Assembly (NCBI GenBank): GCA_034008185.1
Contig: CM067081.1
Location: 18,475,821-18,539,820 of the forward strand
Length of the DNA: 64,000 nt
Direction: 5' to 3'
DNA from: Gorsachius magnificus
Taxonomy: Eukaryota > Chordata > Aves > Pelecaniformes > Ardeidae
Of this stretch, positions 1 to 59,452 are shown piece after piece (position 1 is the stretch's first letter; every line of letters starts with the position of its first letter). Position numbers and translations under genes: made by a program. The notes below the pieces were generated by a model. It saw only the letters and a list, made by a program, of their open reading frames with translations. It did no database searches and was not told where the DNA came from.

Positions 1-729
1 TTGGAATGGTACAAAATGCTGTTGTCAGTATTGCAAGATGTTAAATTTTGTAAAAGCATGGCTAATGTGGGTCTTAAATATTTGAATGAATTTACAATTA
101 TACTTAATGACCTACATAGAACTAATGAAATCATAAAAGGCAATTTTAATGGTAAATCTCGTATGTTAAAAGCACAGATCTGAAATACAAACAGATTTTT
201 ATACATTGAAGATTGCAGATCTCACTTAAAAAATCTTTCTGTCCACTGGAAGTAAAGTGAGTTTTCCAATGTGGAAAATATGTAAAATAAATGCAAAGTA
301 TTGGAAGATGGTGTGTGTCTTGTGGACTTCCATTTTGAAGTTCACAAGGGCGTACTGAAATCATTGCTGTTTACACTGCATCCTTTCGTGCCTGTACATT
401 TTTTAGTGCACTTGTTCTCTCCTTTTTATCCCTTCTTTCTATTCATTGCCTCTTGTTTTTACACACAGTCTCTACCCTACAAAATGTGTACTGGCTGTCT
501 TTTCTTTGTATACCACATCATACAGGGTAGTTGTAGTTCCTTGATTGCACTTGTTCAAGATAACAGCAATACAAATAATTAAAAAAAATTGCTTCTGCTA
601 AATAGAAGCTGAGTTATACAAATATTCATTAAAATGCTGGGGGGGGAGGGGCAGACATGGAGGTGTAGGACTGTCAGTTTGCCATAGTGTACTCTGCATG
701 TTATTTTGGCAATCTTACTTCATGCACAG
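1..729 (+). other. ATM: ATM intron 24, 3' part
   Basis: AT-rich sequence upstream of the first exon in the window. It has a G-run near 640 and a polypyrimidine tract leading to the CAG acceptor at 727-729. The open frames at 1-183 and 301-582 do not match any ATM exon. I see no repeat or gene here. Confidence 0.7.
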
Positions 730-48196
<47,467 letters not shown>

Positions 48197-48853
48197 TGTG
48201 GAAGGAACCAGCATGTTTTTAGAAGAAACTTCATTTTATGCAGCAAGTGTCCTAACATTTCAAATTGGTAATTCACAATGAAAACTTCTATCGGGAGCAG
48301 CCGTGGAGGCTTACATGTATTAGTATTTGGTGGATGTTTGGGGTTTTTGCAATAACCTCTTACCAATACAACACTTTTTGTCCTCTTCTGTTCACCATCC
48401 AGTATAAAACACTAACCAGTGATTTGCTGTCCCTTGTGACCTGCAAGGACTGTGCTTGGGCATACTGGATGCATTATGTTCTTAAAGCCTAAGATTCATC
48501 ACTTCTCTGTATATGTTAAATAGCTGGAGTCTTGTATGTAATAATTCTGTATGGTAACATGACCATGTAGAATGGATTATCTAAAAACCAGGAGTCCTGA
48601 AATAACTAGCTAAAGTGCATTTCAAAAGGAGGGTTATACTTTAAAGGTAGTGCTACAATGAATATAAAAGAAAAGCAGAGAACACCATGTTTAATGAATG
48701 GGTTTTTGGGGTTGGTTTTTTTTCTAGCTTAGTTAACTGGATGCTTCTTTATATAGATACGGACTTTGAGCCAAGTATAATACGGCTGCTTTTTTTCCTA
48801 TTGTAAATTAAATTATGTTGATACTTTATAACATTACTTTAATAGTATAAAAC

Positions 48854-48859
48854 AATAAA
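48854..48859 (+). terminator. Polyadenylation signal, proximal
   Basis: AATAAA, 658 bases after the ATM stop, in an A/T-rich context. Confidence 0.5.
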
Positions 48860-49106
48860 AAATATTTAGCTTTTGTAACTATGTAATTAGTAACTCAGTA
48901 ACTATGAAATAATTAGGTCACTATTCTGTGTTACTATGAAAATCTTGAGATTATAAAAAGGACTCACTACTGAGTATTTTTTGAATGCACTAAAATGTTT
49001 TTTCAGGGGCTAACGCACTCTGTTGTACATTGTTACTAACTGTACTCTTCGTGAATATTGTTATCCCTTACCTGCACAAGTGGCAATGCTTCAACGGCAA
49101 AGTGTC

Positions 49107-49112
49107 AATAAA
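49107..49112 (+). terminator. Polyadenylation signal, distal
   Basis: AATAAA in CAATAAAGATCC, with a T/G-rich stretch about 50-75 bases downstream. The better of the two candidates for ATM 3'-end formation. Confidence 0.6.
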
Positions 49113-49135
49113 GATCCATTTGTAAACAGGCGATT

Positions 49136-51859
49136 CCAAAATCTGCCTGGGGAATCCGGTTGCGTGATTGGTAAGTGATGACACCATATGTTTTTACTGC
49201 TACTTTCATCCCTGGGAATTTAAATCTAAAGTCAGGCAGTTGTGTTGTCTTGTGGAACCTGTAGATAGCCTGAAACAGCTCTCAGGGAGAGATTACCTCA
49301 CACTAGCACTTAATGATGACACTTAATATTAGCATTAAATAAAATTGTTCATTTCAGCAGGTAGGTTGAAGAGTGAAACCACAGCGAGAAAGCTGGGAAG
49401 TGTGCAAGGGAGGGATTAGGGTCTCTTCCCACCACATTTCAAAGTCTTACCTGTATCCTGGTTATATGAGAAGACAAACGTGTTGTGCTTTCGTCATCGA
49501 TCCTGCACGTTAACTCTGTCAGTACACCTGTACTTTAGTTTTCAGAGCTGCATAGCAAATAACATCAAGTAGTATCCTTAAGGGCGCACACAGCTTCTGC
49601 TCTCCCTGCTCCCTCGTCCTTTCCTCACTTCACAAAAAATGTGGTGCAAAGTGACTGCAGCCTTGCCTGCCCTGGGGAGTTCCAGCTGCAGCATCCCTCT
49701 CGCCCCCGCTGCTGTTCCTGCCTCTCTCCACACCCTGTTTGCCAAATGACACACGGCATACAACAGATTGGAGCTTATTTGGTTGCCTCTGTTACTGTGT
49801 ACCACCGATGCTGGATGCAAACCAGAAGGGATTATAGGAAAATGTAATTGCCTATAGAAGATCCCCCTTTTGAAGGAATTTCTCTTCTTGGATTGAGTTG
49901 TGAAGAAGTCTTCCTCTCTTTTAAAAATTCCTCAGCCATGTTGCACCCAGTCTTCCCTGCAGCTTCTAGGATGAAGCAGCGTTACAATGCAGTTGCTCAG
50001 TGGTGACCGACTGCTGCTCAAAGATTGCCTGTTAACCAGCAGAATTCAACCAAGCACTATTTTTCTTCACAGATGAGAGCTTTTTTTCTGTGATTAAAAT
50101 AGAACTGAAATGGTGCGGGGCGTTCTCCTCATGCGCTCACAAATCAGGAGTGGGAGAGTAGGAGAAGGAAGGGGTGGGGGGAGAGAAGGAGGGAGACTGT
50201 GTGCTTTTCTAACTACTGCAAAGTAAAGTTCTCCAGTCCCAGGGCATACGTGGTTTGACGGTGCCCCTGGATTATAACCAGCATCCTCAATGCTAGTTAC
50301 TGCTAAATCACCTCACTGTTCCCCGAGTACTGTTCTACAAGTGCAGGCAAGTCTTGCCATAGAGGACACATAGTTGACTTGCAGGAATTGTTTAGTATCT
50401 TGATCTGTTCACCCAAAGCACCCGTTTTGCACCACCAATACCCCCCCACCCCCCCATGTTTGCTTTCACAAAAACAGAAAACTGAGTTTACAGATTGGCA
50501 ATTTTGTGTTCTGGAGATTAAACAAGGGCTGTAGCAGGAACAAAGCCATTTTCTAAAATGTAGTTCTGCTTCTGCATCACAGCTAGAACTCGCTTTACAG
50601 GAAGGTGGACAGCCATCACACATATGAAGTTCTTCAGCCTGCGGTGCCTTGATCAGCATTATGGAAGAGATTTTTCTGGTGGGCAGGATTATTTTCTTAG
50701 TATTTGGAAAAACTCCTTTATGCTGTGTGAGATGTTAGCACCTGAAGTGCCCAAATGGCAGTTCCTTAAGCTGAAGTCCCTACAGTTGTGATTTTGATGC
50801 ATCATTTAACAAGGGACGGTTAAGTAGTTTTTTCACATCCATTGTATCAGCATATATGTATTACTGAGGTATCTACTTAAAATACTTCCACCTGAAAAAA
50901 AGGTCTAATTCCACCAAGAAACTTTAGTCTTTTCACAGGTTCCCTCATATGAACCCATAGCATTATGCTTCCCACTTTTTATTAATGATTATAGTATTTC
51001 TGTACAGTATATAACCTCAATAAAGGTTCCTGCTTTTATGTGATTTTTTTTTCCGTCTAGATGAGAGGCTGTTAGATTGTCACCAAAGATGTTAAGACTT
51101 CCACATGAAAAACAGCTTTGCCTACACATATACCTTCCCCAAACAACCCACATCTGTGATGGAGAGTCCTTCACATTTCCCGTAAAGATAGATTTTTATT
51201 TCTAGAAGACAAGACATTTCTTTGCAGGTGTTTCTCAGGTCTCTGTGGCCACTGCAGAGAGAATGATGGCTTTGGGAACTATCCGGGAGTGTTCCATACA
51301 GAGTTCAGATATCTCTTGTGACTTACCTGGAATTTCCAGAAATCTTGCAGTCATGGTACCCCTGCGCTTACCTGTGACTGAACACTACTGTTGGATTTTG
51401 GCCCATCAATAATTAAAGGTGCACAGTCAGTCAGCCAAAGGACAATCTGAAATGACATTGTTGTACAATAGCTGAAGCTTGCGGTATGCATGTTCCCTAA
51501 TGTATCTTCCACCATCACTGTCCTGTTCTTTGGGGGAATTTAGCTTCTTTACCAGCAAGGTAGTACACCATAAATTTTATCAACACAATCATTGTCTGAC
51601 AGAGTTCCAGTCTGAGTCCTCAAGTCTCTGGCCCTGCTTCCAGCCCCCTAACATGACATGGAAGTTGTAGGCAACCCACGTGAACAGGAGTCAGTCTTTG
51701 CTCAAATGGGTACTTCCCGTGGGCAATTTCCAAACCAAATGCTTGCGTGGACAAGAGACTCCCAGAGTGCTCCTGACCTGTGTTCAAGCGTTTGGTACTG
51801 CAGGACTAGACCAGTACTCCTAACATTTTCATTCCGTTAGGTTTGCCAAGATAGCTGAA
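49136..51859. other. Intergenic region after ATM
   Basis: 2.7 kb without a recognisable gene. It includes a G/A-rich tract (50155-50195) and a C-run pair (50441-50456), which are possible quadruplex formers. No CR1 or LTR homology was noticed. Confidence 0.6.
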
Positions 51860-52857
51860 ATCACAGAATCACAGAATCGCAAGGGCTGGAAGGGACCTCC
51901 GGAGATCATTTAGTCCAACCCTCCTGCTAAAGCAGGTTCACCTACAGCACGTTACACAGGACTTTGTCCAGGCAGGCTCTGAATATCTCCAGAGGAGACT
52001 CCACAAACCACCCCGGGCAGCCTGTTCCAGTGCTCTGTCACCCTCAAAGTAAAGTATTTTTTCCCTCATATTCAACTGAAACCTCTTATGTCTCAGTTTG
52101 TGCTCACTGCCCCTTGTCCTGTCGCTGGACACCACTGCAAAGAGTCTGGCTCCATTCTCATGACATCCACCCTTAAGATATTTGTATGTGTTGATGAGGT
52201 CCCCTCTCAGTCTTCTCTTCTTCAGGCTGAACAAGCCCAACTCTCTCAGCCTTTCCTCATAGGGGAGATGCTCCAGTCCTCTCATCATCTTTGTTGCCCC
52301 CCTCTGGACTGTCTAGGAGTTCCTCATCGGTCTTGAACCAGGGAGCCCAGAACTGGATGCAGTCCAGGTGGGGTCTCACCAGGGCAGAGTAGAGGGGGAG
52401 GAGAACCTCCCTTGACCTGCTGGCCACACTCCTCTTAATGCACCCCAGGATACCATTGGCCTTCTTGGCAACAAGGGCACACTGCTGCCTCATGGCCAGT
52501 TTGTCATCCACCAGGACTCCCAGGTCCCTCTCGGCAGAGCTGCTTTCCAGCAGGTCAGCCCCCAGCCTGTACTGGTGCATGGGGTTTGACCTCCCCAGGT
52601 GCAGCACTCAGCACTTGCCCTTGTTGAACTTCATCATGTTCCTCTCCACCCAACTCTCCAGCCTGTCCAGGTCCCGCTGAATGGCAGTGCAGCCTTCCGG
52701 CGTATCAAGTATTCCTCCCTTTTGTCATTAACTTGCTGAGGGTACACTCTGTCCCTTCATCCAGGTCACTGATGAATAAATTGAACAAGACCGGGCCGAG
52801 TACTGAGCCCTGGGGAACTCTACTAGCTACCAGCCTCCAACTAGACACTGCCCCGCC
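51860..52857 (-). mobile_element. CR1 LINE, 3' part (reverse-transcriptase C-terminus to 3' end)
   Basis: Minus-strand CR1. Its reading begins within the reverse-transcriptase domain ([13 protein letters not shown], lower edge of the palm). It passes [52 protein letters not shown] and [20 protein letters not shown], and ends in ATCACAGAATCACAGAATCG on the + strand at 51860. Frameshifted. Probably the same insertion as the 53395-56110 part. Confidence 0.9.
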
Positions 52858-53394
52858 AATCAGAATATAATAAAACTCTTATAATTAATATCTAATAATA
52901 TAACTCTTGCATTGTGCAAATCTTTAATGTGAAAATAACATCAGCTTATCCAATTAATATTTAAAAAAAAAAAGTCAGTTACTCTAATCAGAGATAAAAA
53001 ATGAAGCAGTATCTAACCAACCTCATTAGTATCTGTTGTTCTGTTAGTCTTCACATTGGTTTGTATTTCCTTTTGCCTAGTAGGCCATCTGACTGCACTC
53101 ACAGATCAAGTCCAAGGATGGATCCATGTCTGGGGCTCTTCTGTGCATTATGCGCATTTATCACCTGAGGTCACAGCTGCTTTGTCAGTTAGACAAAAGA
53201 CTTGAGGTAAGCAAAATCCAAGATGAACTACGTGGTTCTTTAGGGCTTAGAGCTAATGCTTCAGACAGGCCCTGTGGTTAGGCTTCATCTTCCCTAACAG
53301 CAATCCTGACTGCAACAAAATGCCCCCTTTACAACAGCCTCTCCTGAGCACTGCTGCTGTGTTCAGTCAGCTGCTAGGAGTAAAGCAAATGGCT
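52858..53394. other. Unrelated block between the two CR1 parts
   Basis: 537 bp. The first part (52858-53030) is strongly AT-rich with an A11 run, and the rest is mixed-composition DNA with no CR1 similarity. It replaces the expected central reverse-transcriptase region of the CR1. No gene recognised. Confidence 0.55.
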
Positions 53395-54335
53395 TTGGAC
53401 AGAGAGAGAGAATAATCACAGTTTGCAGGTGGACTGCCACCTATGGGGGCTTTGTTCTGCTCCCCGTCCCTGTCTTCCAGCTCAGGGGGCTGAATACCCC
53501 AAGAACAACCGGTCTTACTATTAAAGACTGAGGCAAAGAAACCATTAAGTACCTCGGCCATTGTCACTATGTTTCCCCCCACATAAAGGGTGAAGATTCT
53601 CCTCAGCCCTCCTTTTGTTGCTAATGTATTTATAGAAACATTTTATTGTCTTCTATGGCAGCAGCCAGATTTAGTTGGGCTTGGGCCCTTCCAATTTTCT
53701 CACTCATGACATCCTCGTAGTCCTCCTGAGTTGCCTACAAACTTCCCTTTTTTCCCTGAGCGCCAGCCAAAGCTCTCTGTTCAGCCAGGTCAGTCTTCTT
53801 CCCTGCCAGCTCGTCTGTTGGCACATGGGGACGTCCTGCTCCTGCACCTTGAAGAATGTCCACCCTTCCTGGACTCCACACGCTATCTTCCACACACTCC
53901 AGGAACCTCCTAGACTGTGTCCTCTCTGCTGTATTGTGTTGCCAGCAGACATCTGGTAAGTTGAAGTCCCCCACAAGAACAAGGGCTAGCAATCATGAGA
54001 TGTCTCACAGCTGCTTGTAGAATATTTAATCTGCCTCGTCATCCTGCTTGGGTGGTCTGTAAGAGAATCCCACCATGATATTTGCCTTGTCGGCCTTTCC
54101 CCTGACTCTGACCCATAAACACTCGACCCTATTGTCACCATCATTAAGCTCGAGACAGTCAAAACTCTCCCTAATATAACAGGGCTCCCCCAGTGCCTCT
54201 CCTTCCTTGCCTGTCCCTTCTGAACAGTTTATAGCTACCCACTGCAGCACTCCGGTTGTGCAAGTCATCCCACCATGTTTCCATGTAGTAACTATATCAG
54301 TTTTCCTGCTGCACAATGGCTTCCAGCTCCTCCTG
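53395..54335 (-). mobile_element. CR1 LINE ORF2 endonuclease and linker region
   Basis: Minus-strand continuation toward the 5' end of the CR1. Seen: endonuclease blocks SFDCLELNDGDNRVECLWVR, VGFSYRPPKQDDEAD, ALVLVGDFNLPDVCWQHNTA and QSRRFLECVED (GDFNLPD is the endonuclease signature). Linker blocks LNGFFASVFNSKTG and PPELEDRDGEQNKAP lie before the reverse transcriptase. The frame is broken in several places. Confidence 0.9.
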
Positions 54336-54956
54336 TGTCGTGGTTTAACCCGGCTGGCAACTAAGCACCACGCAGCCGCTCGCTCACTCCCCCCCTCCCT
54401 CAGTGTGATGGGGGAGAGAATCGGAGAAAAGAAAAAAAAAGTAAGACCCGTGGGTTGGGATAGAGACAGTTTAATAAGAGAGAAGAATAACAATAATAAT
54501 AATAATAATAATAATAATGGTAAGAAAATATACAGAATATATAAAACAAGTGATGCACAATGCAATTGCTCACCACTCGCTGACCAATGCCCAGCCCGTC
54601 CCGAGCAGCGATCACTCCCCCCGGGCCGCGATCACACAGCCCGAGCTGCGACCACTCTGCCCGCGACTGACCGACCGACCCGACCGACCCGACTGACTAA
54701 CCCCCCCGAGATGACGTTATATGGTATGGAATAGCTCTTTGGACAGTTTGGGTCCTAGCTGTGCTGTACTCCCAGCTTGTTATGCACCTGGCCGAGCAGG
54801 AGAAGCTCAAAAAGTCCTTGAGCAGTCTGAGCACTACTTGGCAACAACTAAAAACATCAGCGTGTTATCAACATTCTTCTAGCACTGAATCCAAAGCACA
54901 GCACTATGCTAGCTTCTGTGAAGAAAATTAACTCTATCCCAGCCAAAACCAGGACA
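54336..54956 (-). mobile_element. Solo LTR inserted into the CR1
   Basis: 621 bp, same family as 10854-11431. + strand ends are TGTCGTGGTTTAACCCGGCT and CAGCCAAAACCAGGACA. It is flanked on both sides by TCCTG (54331-54335 and 54957-54961), a perfect 5-bp target duplication, so it is a single clean insertion reduced to one LTR. It contains an AAT microsatellite and GACC-rich repeats. No viral coding sequence. Confidence 0.93.
54489..54518 (+). repeat. (AAT)n microsatellite inside the LTR
   Basis: About ten AAT units in a row. The matching position in the other LTR (near 11003-11025) is shorter and interrupted, so the array expanded after the copies diverged. Confidence 0.9.
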
Positions 54957-56110
54957 TCCTGTTTGTTGCCCATGCTGCGTGCACTGGTGTAGATGCACAT
55001 CAGTTGGGCTATTGATCCCACCACCTTTTGGGGGGAAGAAGCCTGAGTTCCTATGTGACCACTCTTGGGCGCTTCCGTGGTTCCTAACACATCCATAACC
55101 ATTATCTCTTTGCTGCAGCATGGATCTCCATCCCCTACCTCCACTGAGACAGCAGACCGAAGGACCTCACTAGCACACCATCCCTCGAACATTGGTGTAC
55201 CTCCCCAGGCTTATCTCTAGTGAGCCTGGTTTTATCCCTTTCCCCTTCAAATCTAGTTTAAAGCTCTTTCAGCGAGCCCTGCTAACTCCTGTGCAAAGAT
55301 CCTTTTTCCCCTTTGACACAGGTGTACCCCGTCTGTTGCCAGCACGCCTGGTGTCGTGTAGACTGACCCATGATCAAAAAACCCAAAATCCTGCCAGTGA
55401 CACCAGGCTCGGAGCCAGGTACTGATCTGTGGGCTATTCCTGTTTCTTCCCTCATCATTCCCTGCAACTGGAAGGGTAGAGGAGAACACAACTTGTGCTC
55501 CTGATCCCTTAACCAGTGGTCCCAAGGCCCTGAAATCTCTCGATTGCCCTCGGACTTCTTGTTGCAACTTCGTCACTGCCTACCTGAAAAATCAGTAATG
55601 GATGGTGATCCGAGGGCCGTACCAGGGTAGGAAGCTTTCTCTTCACATCTTTAACTCAGGGCCCAGGGAGGCAGCAGACTTCCCTAAGAAGTGGGTCCGG
55701 TCTGCACACTGGGCCTTCTGTTCCCTTCAGGGGGAAGTCTGCTATGACAATGCTATGACAATCTTTTTCTCTTTGTGGAAGCAGTTTTGACGCAGGGCGT
55801 ACGCCGACATAACCTTGGCGACAACTTCAAGCTAGATGAACCATTGTCCTCGTTATTGTTCGGTTCCACTTGCAGAGCCTCGTACCTATTATGCAAGGGC
55901 ACCCGGGAAGGTGGAGCAGTCACGGAGGAGAGGCGCCTGCTGCACCGGGCAGGGACTTGTCACCATTGCCCCCTGTCCCTTAAGTCACTGTCTTCAGTGA
56001 GGTGGAGAGAGGACAGGGAATCCTCTGTACCATACCATGCCTCCTGCCTGCCTGTTGGGCCTGCCTCAGGGAAGGTAGGGTGCGATTCCAGCAGTCTCTC
56101 CCTCTCTCAT
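54957..56110 (-). mobile_element. CR1 LINE 5' part: ORF1 esterase and start of ORF2
   Basis: Minus-strand sequence. The ORF1 end is open over 55576-55253 (107 codons) with GSGAQVVFSSTLPVAGNDEG and DGVHLCQRGKRIFAQELAGL, the GDSL/SGNH-esterase-like end of CR1 ORF1. Further 5' ORF1 blocks continue to about 56110 (RYEALQVEPNNN). ORF2 then opens near 55030 (AQLMCIYTSARSMGNKQ) and is interrupted by the solo LTR. Retention of ORF1 is uncommon because most CR1 copies are 5'-truncated. The 5' limit is approximate. Confidence 0.85.
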
Positions 56111-59100
56111 ATTCCCTAAATGAGAAGAGAATCTGGCTCTTTTTATGATTTTGTTTTGTTTTTTTTGACTTGCCTCACTACCTTAATCAGTTGATAATGT
56201 ATGTTAACACACCTATACATTGCATAATACGTAAGTAAATCACACATGCTAAAGGCCCCTTGGCTATGCCAAAACACAGAAACTGAGGCCTAACTGATGC
56301 GCTATCAGCACATGGCTGTCCTACCGGTGTAATTAAAACCAGTTTTAAATCAATTTATTTAGGTCTGTGAAAACCACTGTGGGTGCAAACCTCCATGTGA
56401 CACACATCTGTTTATAATTATCTCTTATCTGTTTATCTTAATTCTGTCTTTTACACACAAGGTCTCATAAAGCAATGGCAATACACGAGGTATTGTGTGT
56501 TAAGGTAGACATTATATACGGAAAGATAAACACAGACCTTTGAGACTGTGGTTCTCCTCAAGATATATGACAATTACTTAAAGCAGAAGTGTTCTGTCAT
56601 CACTCAGTTCCAAATTACCAGCTTTACTTTATGTAAAACAAGACGTAAGCTTGTGGGCTCCCTGTTGGCACTGCTCCCACTGCCCTTCTCAATCACTTTC
56701 CTTCTCACCCCTATACTATTTTCTGAGTCTTGGTTCTAATGGCTTTGAAGTATCCCTTTTTTTTTGATTCCAAAGGCCCTTACTGGATGTGGCTTTCAGC
56801 CTGTCTCCCCAGTTACTTCACTCATTACTCCCTGTTTCCATTACAGCATCTGCATTACAGATGTAGCTGAGGGGTCTTTTTATAGTTTGCTGCTGTGAAA
56901 GAACTACTCATCACTTAATTACAGGCATGCTTGAAGCTTTTAAAATTAAATAATGCTTTAAGAATTTGCATGTCTGTAAAATCATTTTAATAAATTAAGC
57001 TGATGGTATAAAAAGAAAAATACTTTTTACATTTCTATCCTATTGCATTGTCCAATTACACTTTATTAGAAATATGAATGTCTCAGTAAGTGAGTGATCC
57101 AATTGACTGTACACTGAGGAGTTTAATGGATTTCTTAGCTGGAGGAGGAGGCTGTTACAACATGTTCTGTATATAAAATAAGTAATTCCATTTAAATGCT
57201 GGCTGTCACAATGCATTTAACAGATCCAATTTATAAATAACTCATTGTTTTGATATTGGTCTTCCAAGTCTCTCTATGAACCGATCAGAACTTTCTGAAA
57301 AATGCTTTATTATCCACCAAGAAGAAAATTAGGGCTTCCTTATGTAGAACCCTGAAGTTTTTTGTGGTCTGAGAGTGATTTATCCTTGTGGAATAGTATG
57401 AACCAGCTGTTTTCCTGAAAGATTCATGAGATCACTCCCATTTCTGGCTTTTGTGACATTTTTTGTTATGTGCAAGAAGACACACATTTCCCAATACTGG
57501 CAGTGCTAAATAGACAGAAAGTGCCGCAAGGAACTACATTTGTCTTTATGAGATTGTTTCTCTTCAAGAAGTACAGTCAAAACCAAAATCAACTTAATTC
57601 TGAAACACATTAAGTACACATGTGGTTGTATTACAACCTTGATTAACAAAATCATATGCCAATAATAAAAGTCAATAAAACTAGTTAATCCTTAGAGTAA
57701 TTCAAAAGCATAGATGAAGTACACCAAAGTCTCGACGACTGCAACAGTCACATATTTCAAACCACGCTTTAATGGACTGTCAAGGCTTTGGGATTCAGGT
57801 GACTGATTGTCTTGCTACATGTTGCTACAGAGGAGGGTTCATGGCATCAATTGCATATGATACCTCACTCTGGAAAGACAGTTTTCTTGGATAGTGTCAA
57901 CCTACATGATAAAAGTGACCGGTATTTGCTTATTTTCTCAAAGATGAACACCACCTGCGTCCCGAGTGATGACCACTGAACTTCAAAAATAAATGCTGAA
58001 TCATGATTGGCAATGACAAGTCTGGCACAAAATATTTGCCTTTCACAAGTACTTTCATCTGGAGTTCTACCTCACTGCACAGATGGTATGTGTATTTATT
58101 TCTCTAGAAAGTTATGAAATCGTTCTGTAATTCTGACCTACATACTCTTTCCTTACTTCATGCTACTCTTCCTGAAGGGAATAATCTTGTAAAAAATAAA
58201 TTAACTTTTCACCCTGGCCACTGCAGTACAACTTGAACAGAAGTCCAAGTAGTGTCTAATGCTTCATTAGCCTCATGTATAATTGATGTGAGGTATACTA
58301 ATGATGTTTTGTTTGTAAGGCAAAGCTAAATGAGGAGGTTTGGAACAGAAACAAAATAAGTATGGAAGAAAAACAGAATTTTGGTAAAAATGCCAGACAG
58401 TTGGGCAATAATTTTGGCAATACATTAGTTTCCTTCCAGCAATTTCAGGTGCTGTAGCCGTAATTCTTAGTTCTTAATTAAATACCTTAAAAGCATGAGA
58501 CATTTACACAGGACTATAATATTTCAATTTATTTAAATATCAAAAATCAAGAGGGAAGTATTTTATGCCTAAATCGAAGCAGATGCATGTACCAAGACAT
58601 CTCAAGTAAAAGAAAATTTAAGCATTTCATACCATTTTTCAACTCTCACTGTAGTATCCAAGTCAGAAGCCTATGCACCATAGGCTCGCTCTCTGGCTAC
58701 CAGAGCTAGAAAGGTACTTCCCCAGCGCAATTTTACAACAGCTAAGATATTAATTGCCATACAGAGATAACAATTTCTTCCTGTTGCCTACACAGGGACC
58801 TTGAACAACTGTGCTCCTTGCAGATGTATCTCTGCTAAGTGACCAAACACAGGTGGAATAAATCTGGCCATTAAAAGTCTACCATAAAAACCGGGTTCAA
58901 CTGAAATCAACAGAAAAACAAAGTCTGAGATAAAAGAAGCTGTGCTCTTGGTAGGAGCAGACTGCCCCTAAATCTTCAACTCAGTAAGACTGACAAGTGC
59001 TTAGGACTGCAGAGATTGTGGATTTAGGAATCTAGTTTTATCCACCTTGACTTGCTTAGTTGAATACATTTAATGTATGCAAACATATGTAATACTTCCA

Positions 59101-59257
59101 TGTGGTGGCAATTTTGTGCATTCAGAATTAATACCACATACCATAAAATGATACAGCATCCAGTCTGAATTTGATGAAAGCACCTGCTGCAACATCTAGT
59201 AACTCTGACTGCAAGTAGAAAAATAATAACCTACAATGCTTCCATCTTACTAAGAAA
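56111..59257. other. AT-rich region, no gene assigned
   Basis: 3.1 kb of unique-looking, AT-rich DNA downstream of both convergent genes. One minus-strand stretch (about 57960-58076) stays open and has an AG/GT-like border, but no family match. ATTAAA (minus strand, near 59068) and AATAAA (minus strand, near 58530) could serve the candidate gene upstream of them. Confidence 0.5.
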
Positions 59258-59452
59258 TTAAGTCAGAAACAGTGTATTACTGTGAATACTTGTAGTACTT
59301 GCAGAAACAGGCTCTTGATCAGGTTTAGGTTCTTTACTACAGAAACTAGAAAACATGCAAAACATAATGAGGTTTGTTGCAAGCAGACAAAGCTGCTTAA
59401 AGAACATACCACCTACAGTCTCCCAGGAATAAGCAAAGGAAGTCAACTTGGC
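59258..59452 (-). CDS. Candidate novel gene, exon 4 (last)
   Basis: Reads inward from an acceptor ATATTTACAG, with a weak, A-rich tract. It encodes AKLTSFAYSWETVGGMFFKQ, a hydrophobic helix LCLLATNLIMFCMFSSF, a polar tail CSKEPKPDQEPVSAS and a TAA stop at 59258. Entry phase 0 matches exon 3. Not recognised. It looks like a single-span C-terminal membrane segment with a short tail. Confidence 0.4.
   Translation of the reverse strand, partial: AKLTSFAYSWETVGGMFFKQLCLLATNLIMFCMFSSFCSKEPKPDQEPVSASTTSIHSNTLFLT

Larger units (their letters stand above)
48197..49135 (+). other. ATM: ATM 3' UTR (estimated extent)
   Basis: AT-rich downstream sequence. Two canonical AATAAA hexamers are seen, at 48854-48859 and 49107-49112. 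The second is followed within about 25 bases by a plausible cleavage zone, then T/G-rich DNA. The end near 49135 is an estimate, and longer forms are possible. Confidence 0.6.

Noticed and set aside
54026..54565. Overlapping 175-179-codon open frames on both strands
   Set aside because: They span the LTR microsatellite and the CR1 endonuclease remnant; poly-Asn and poly-Leu runs come from the AAT array.
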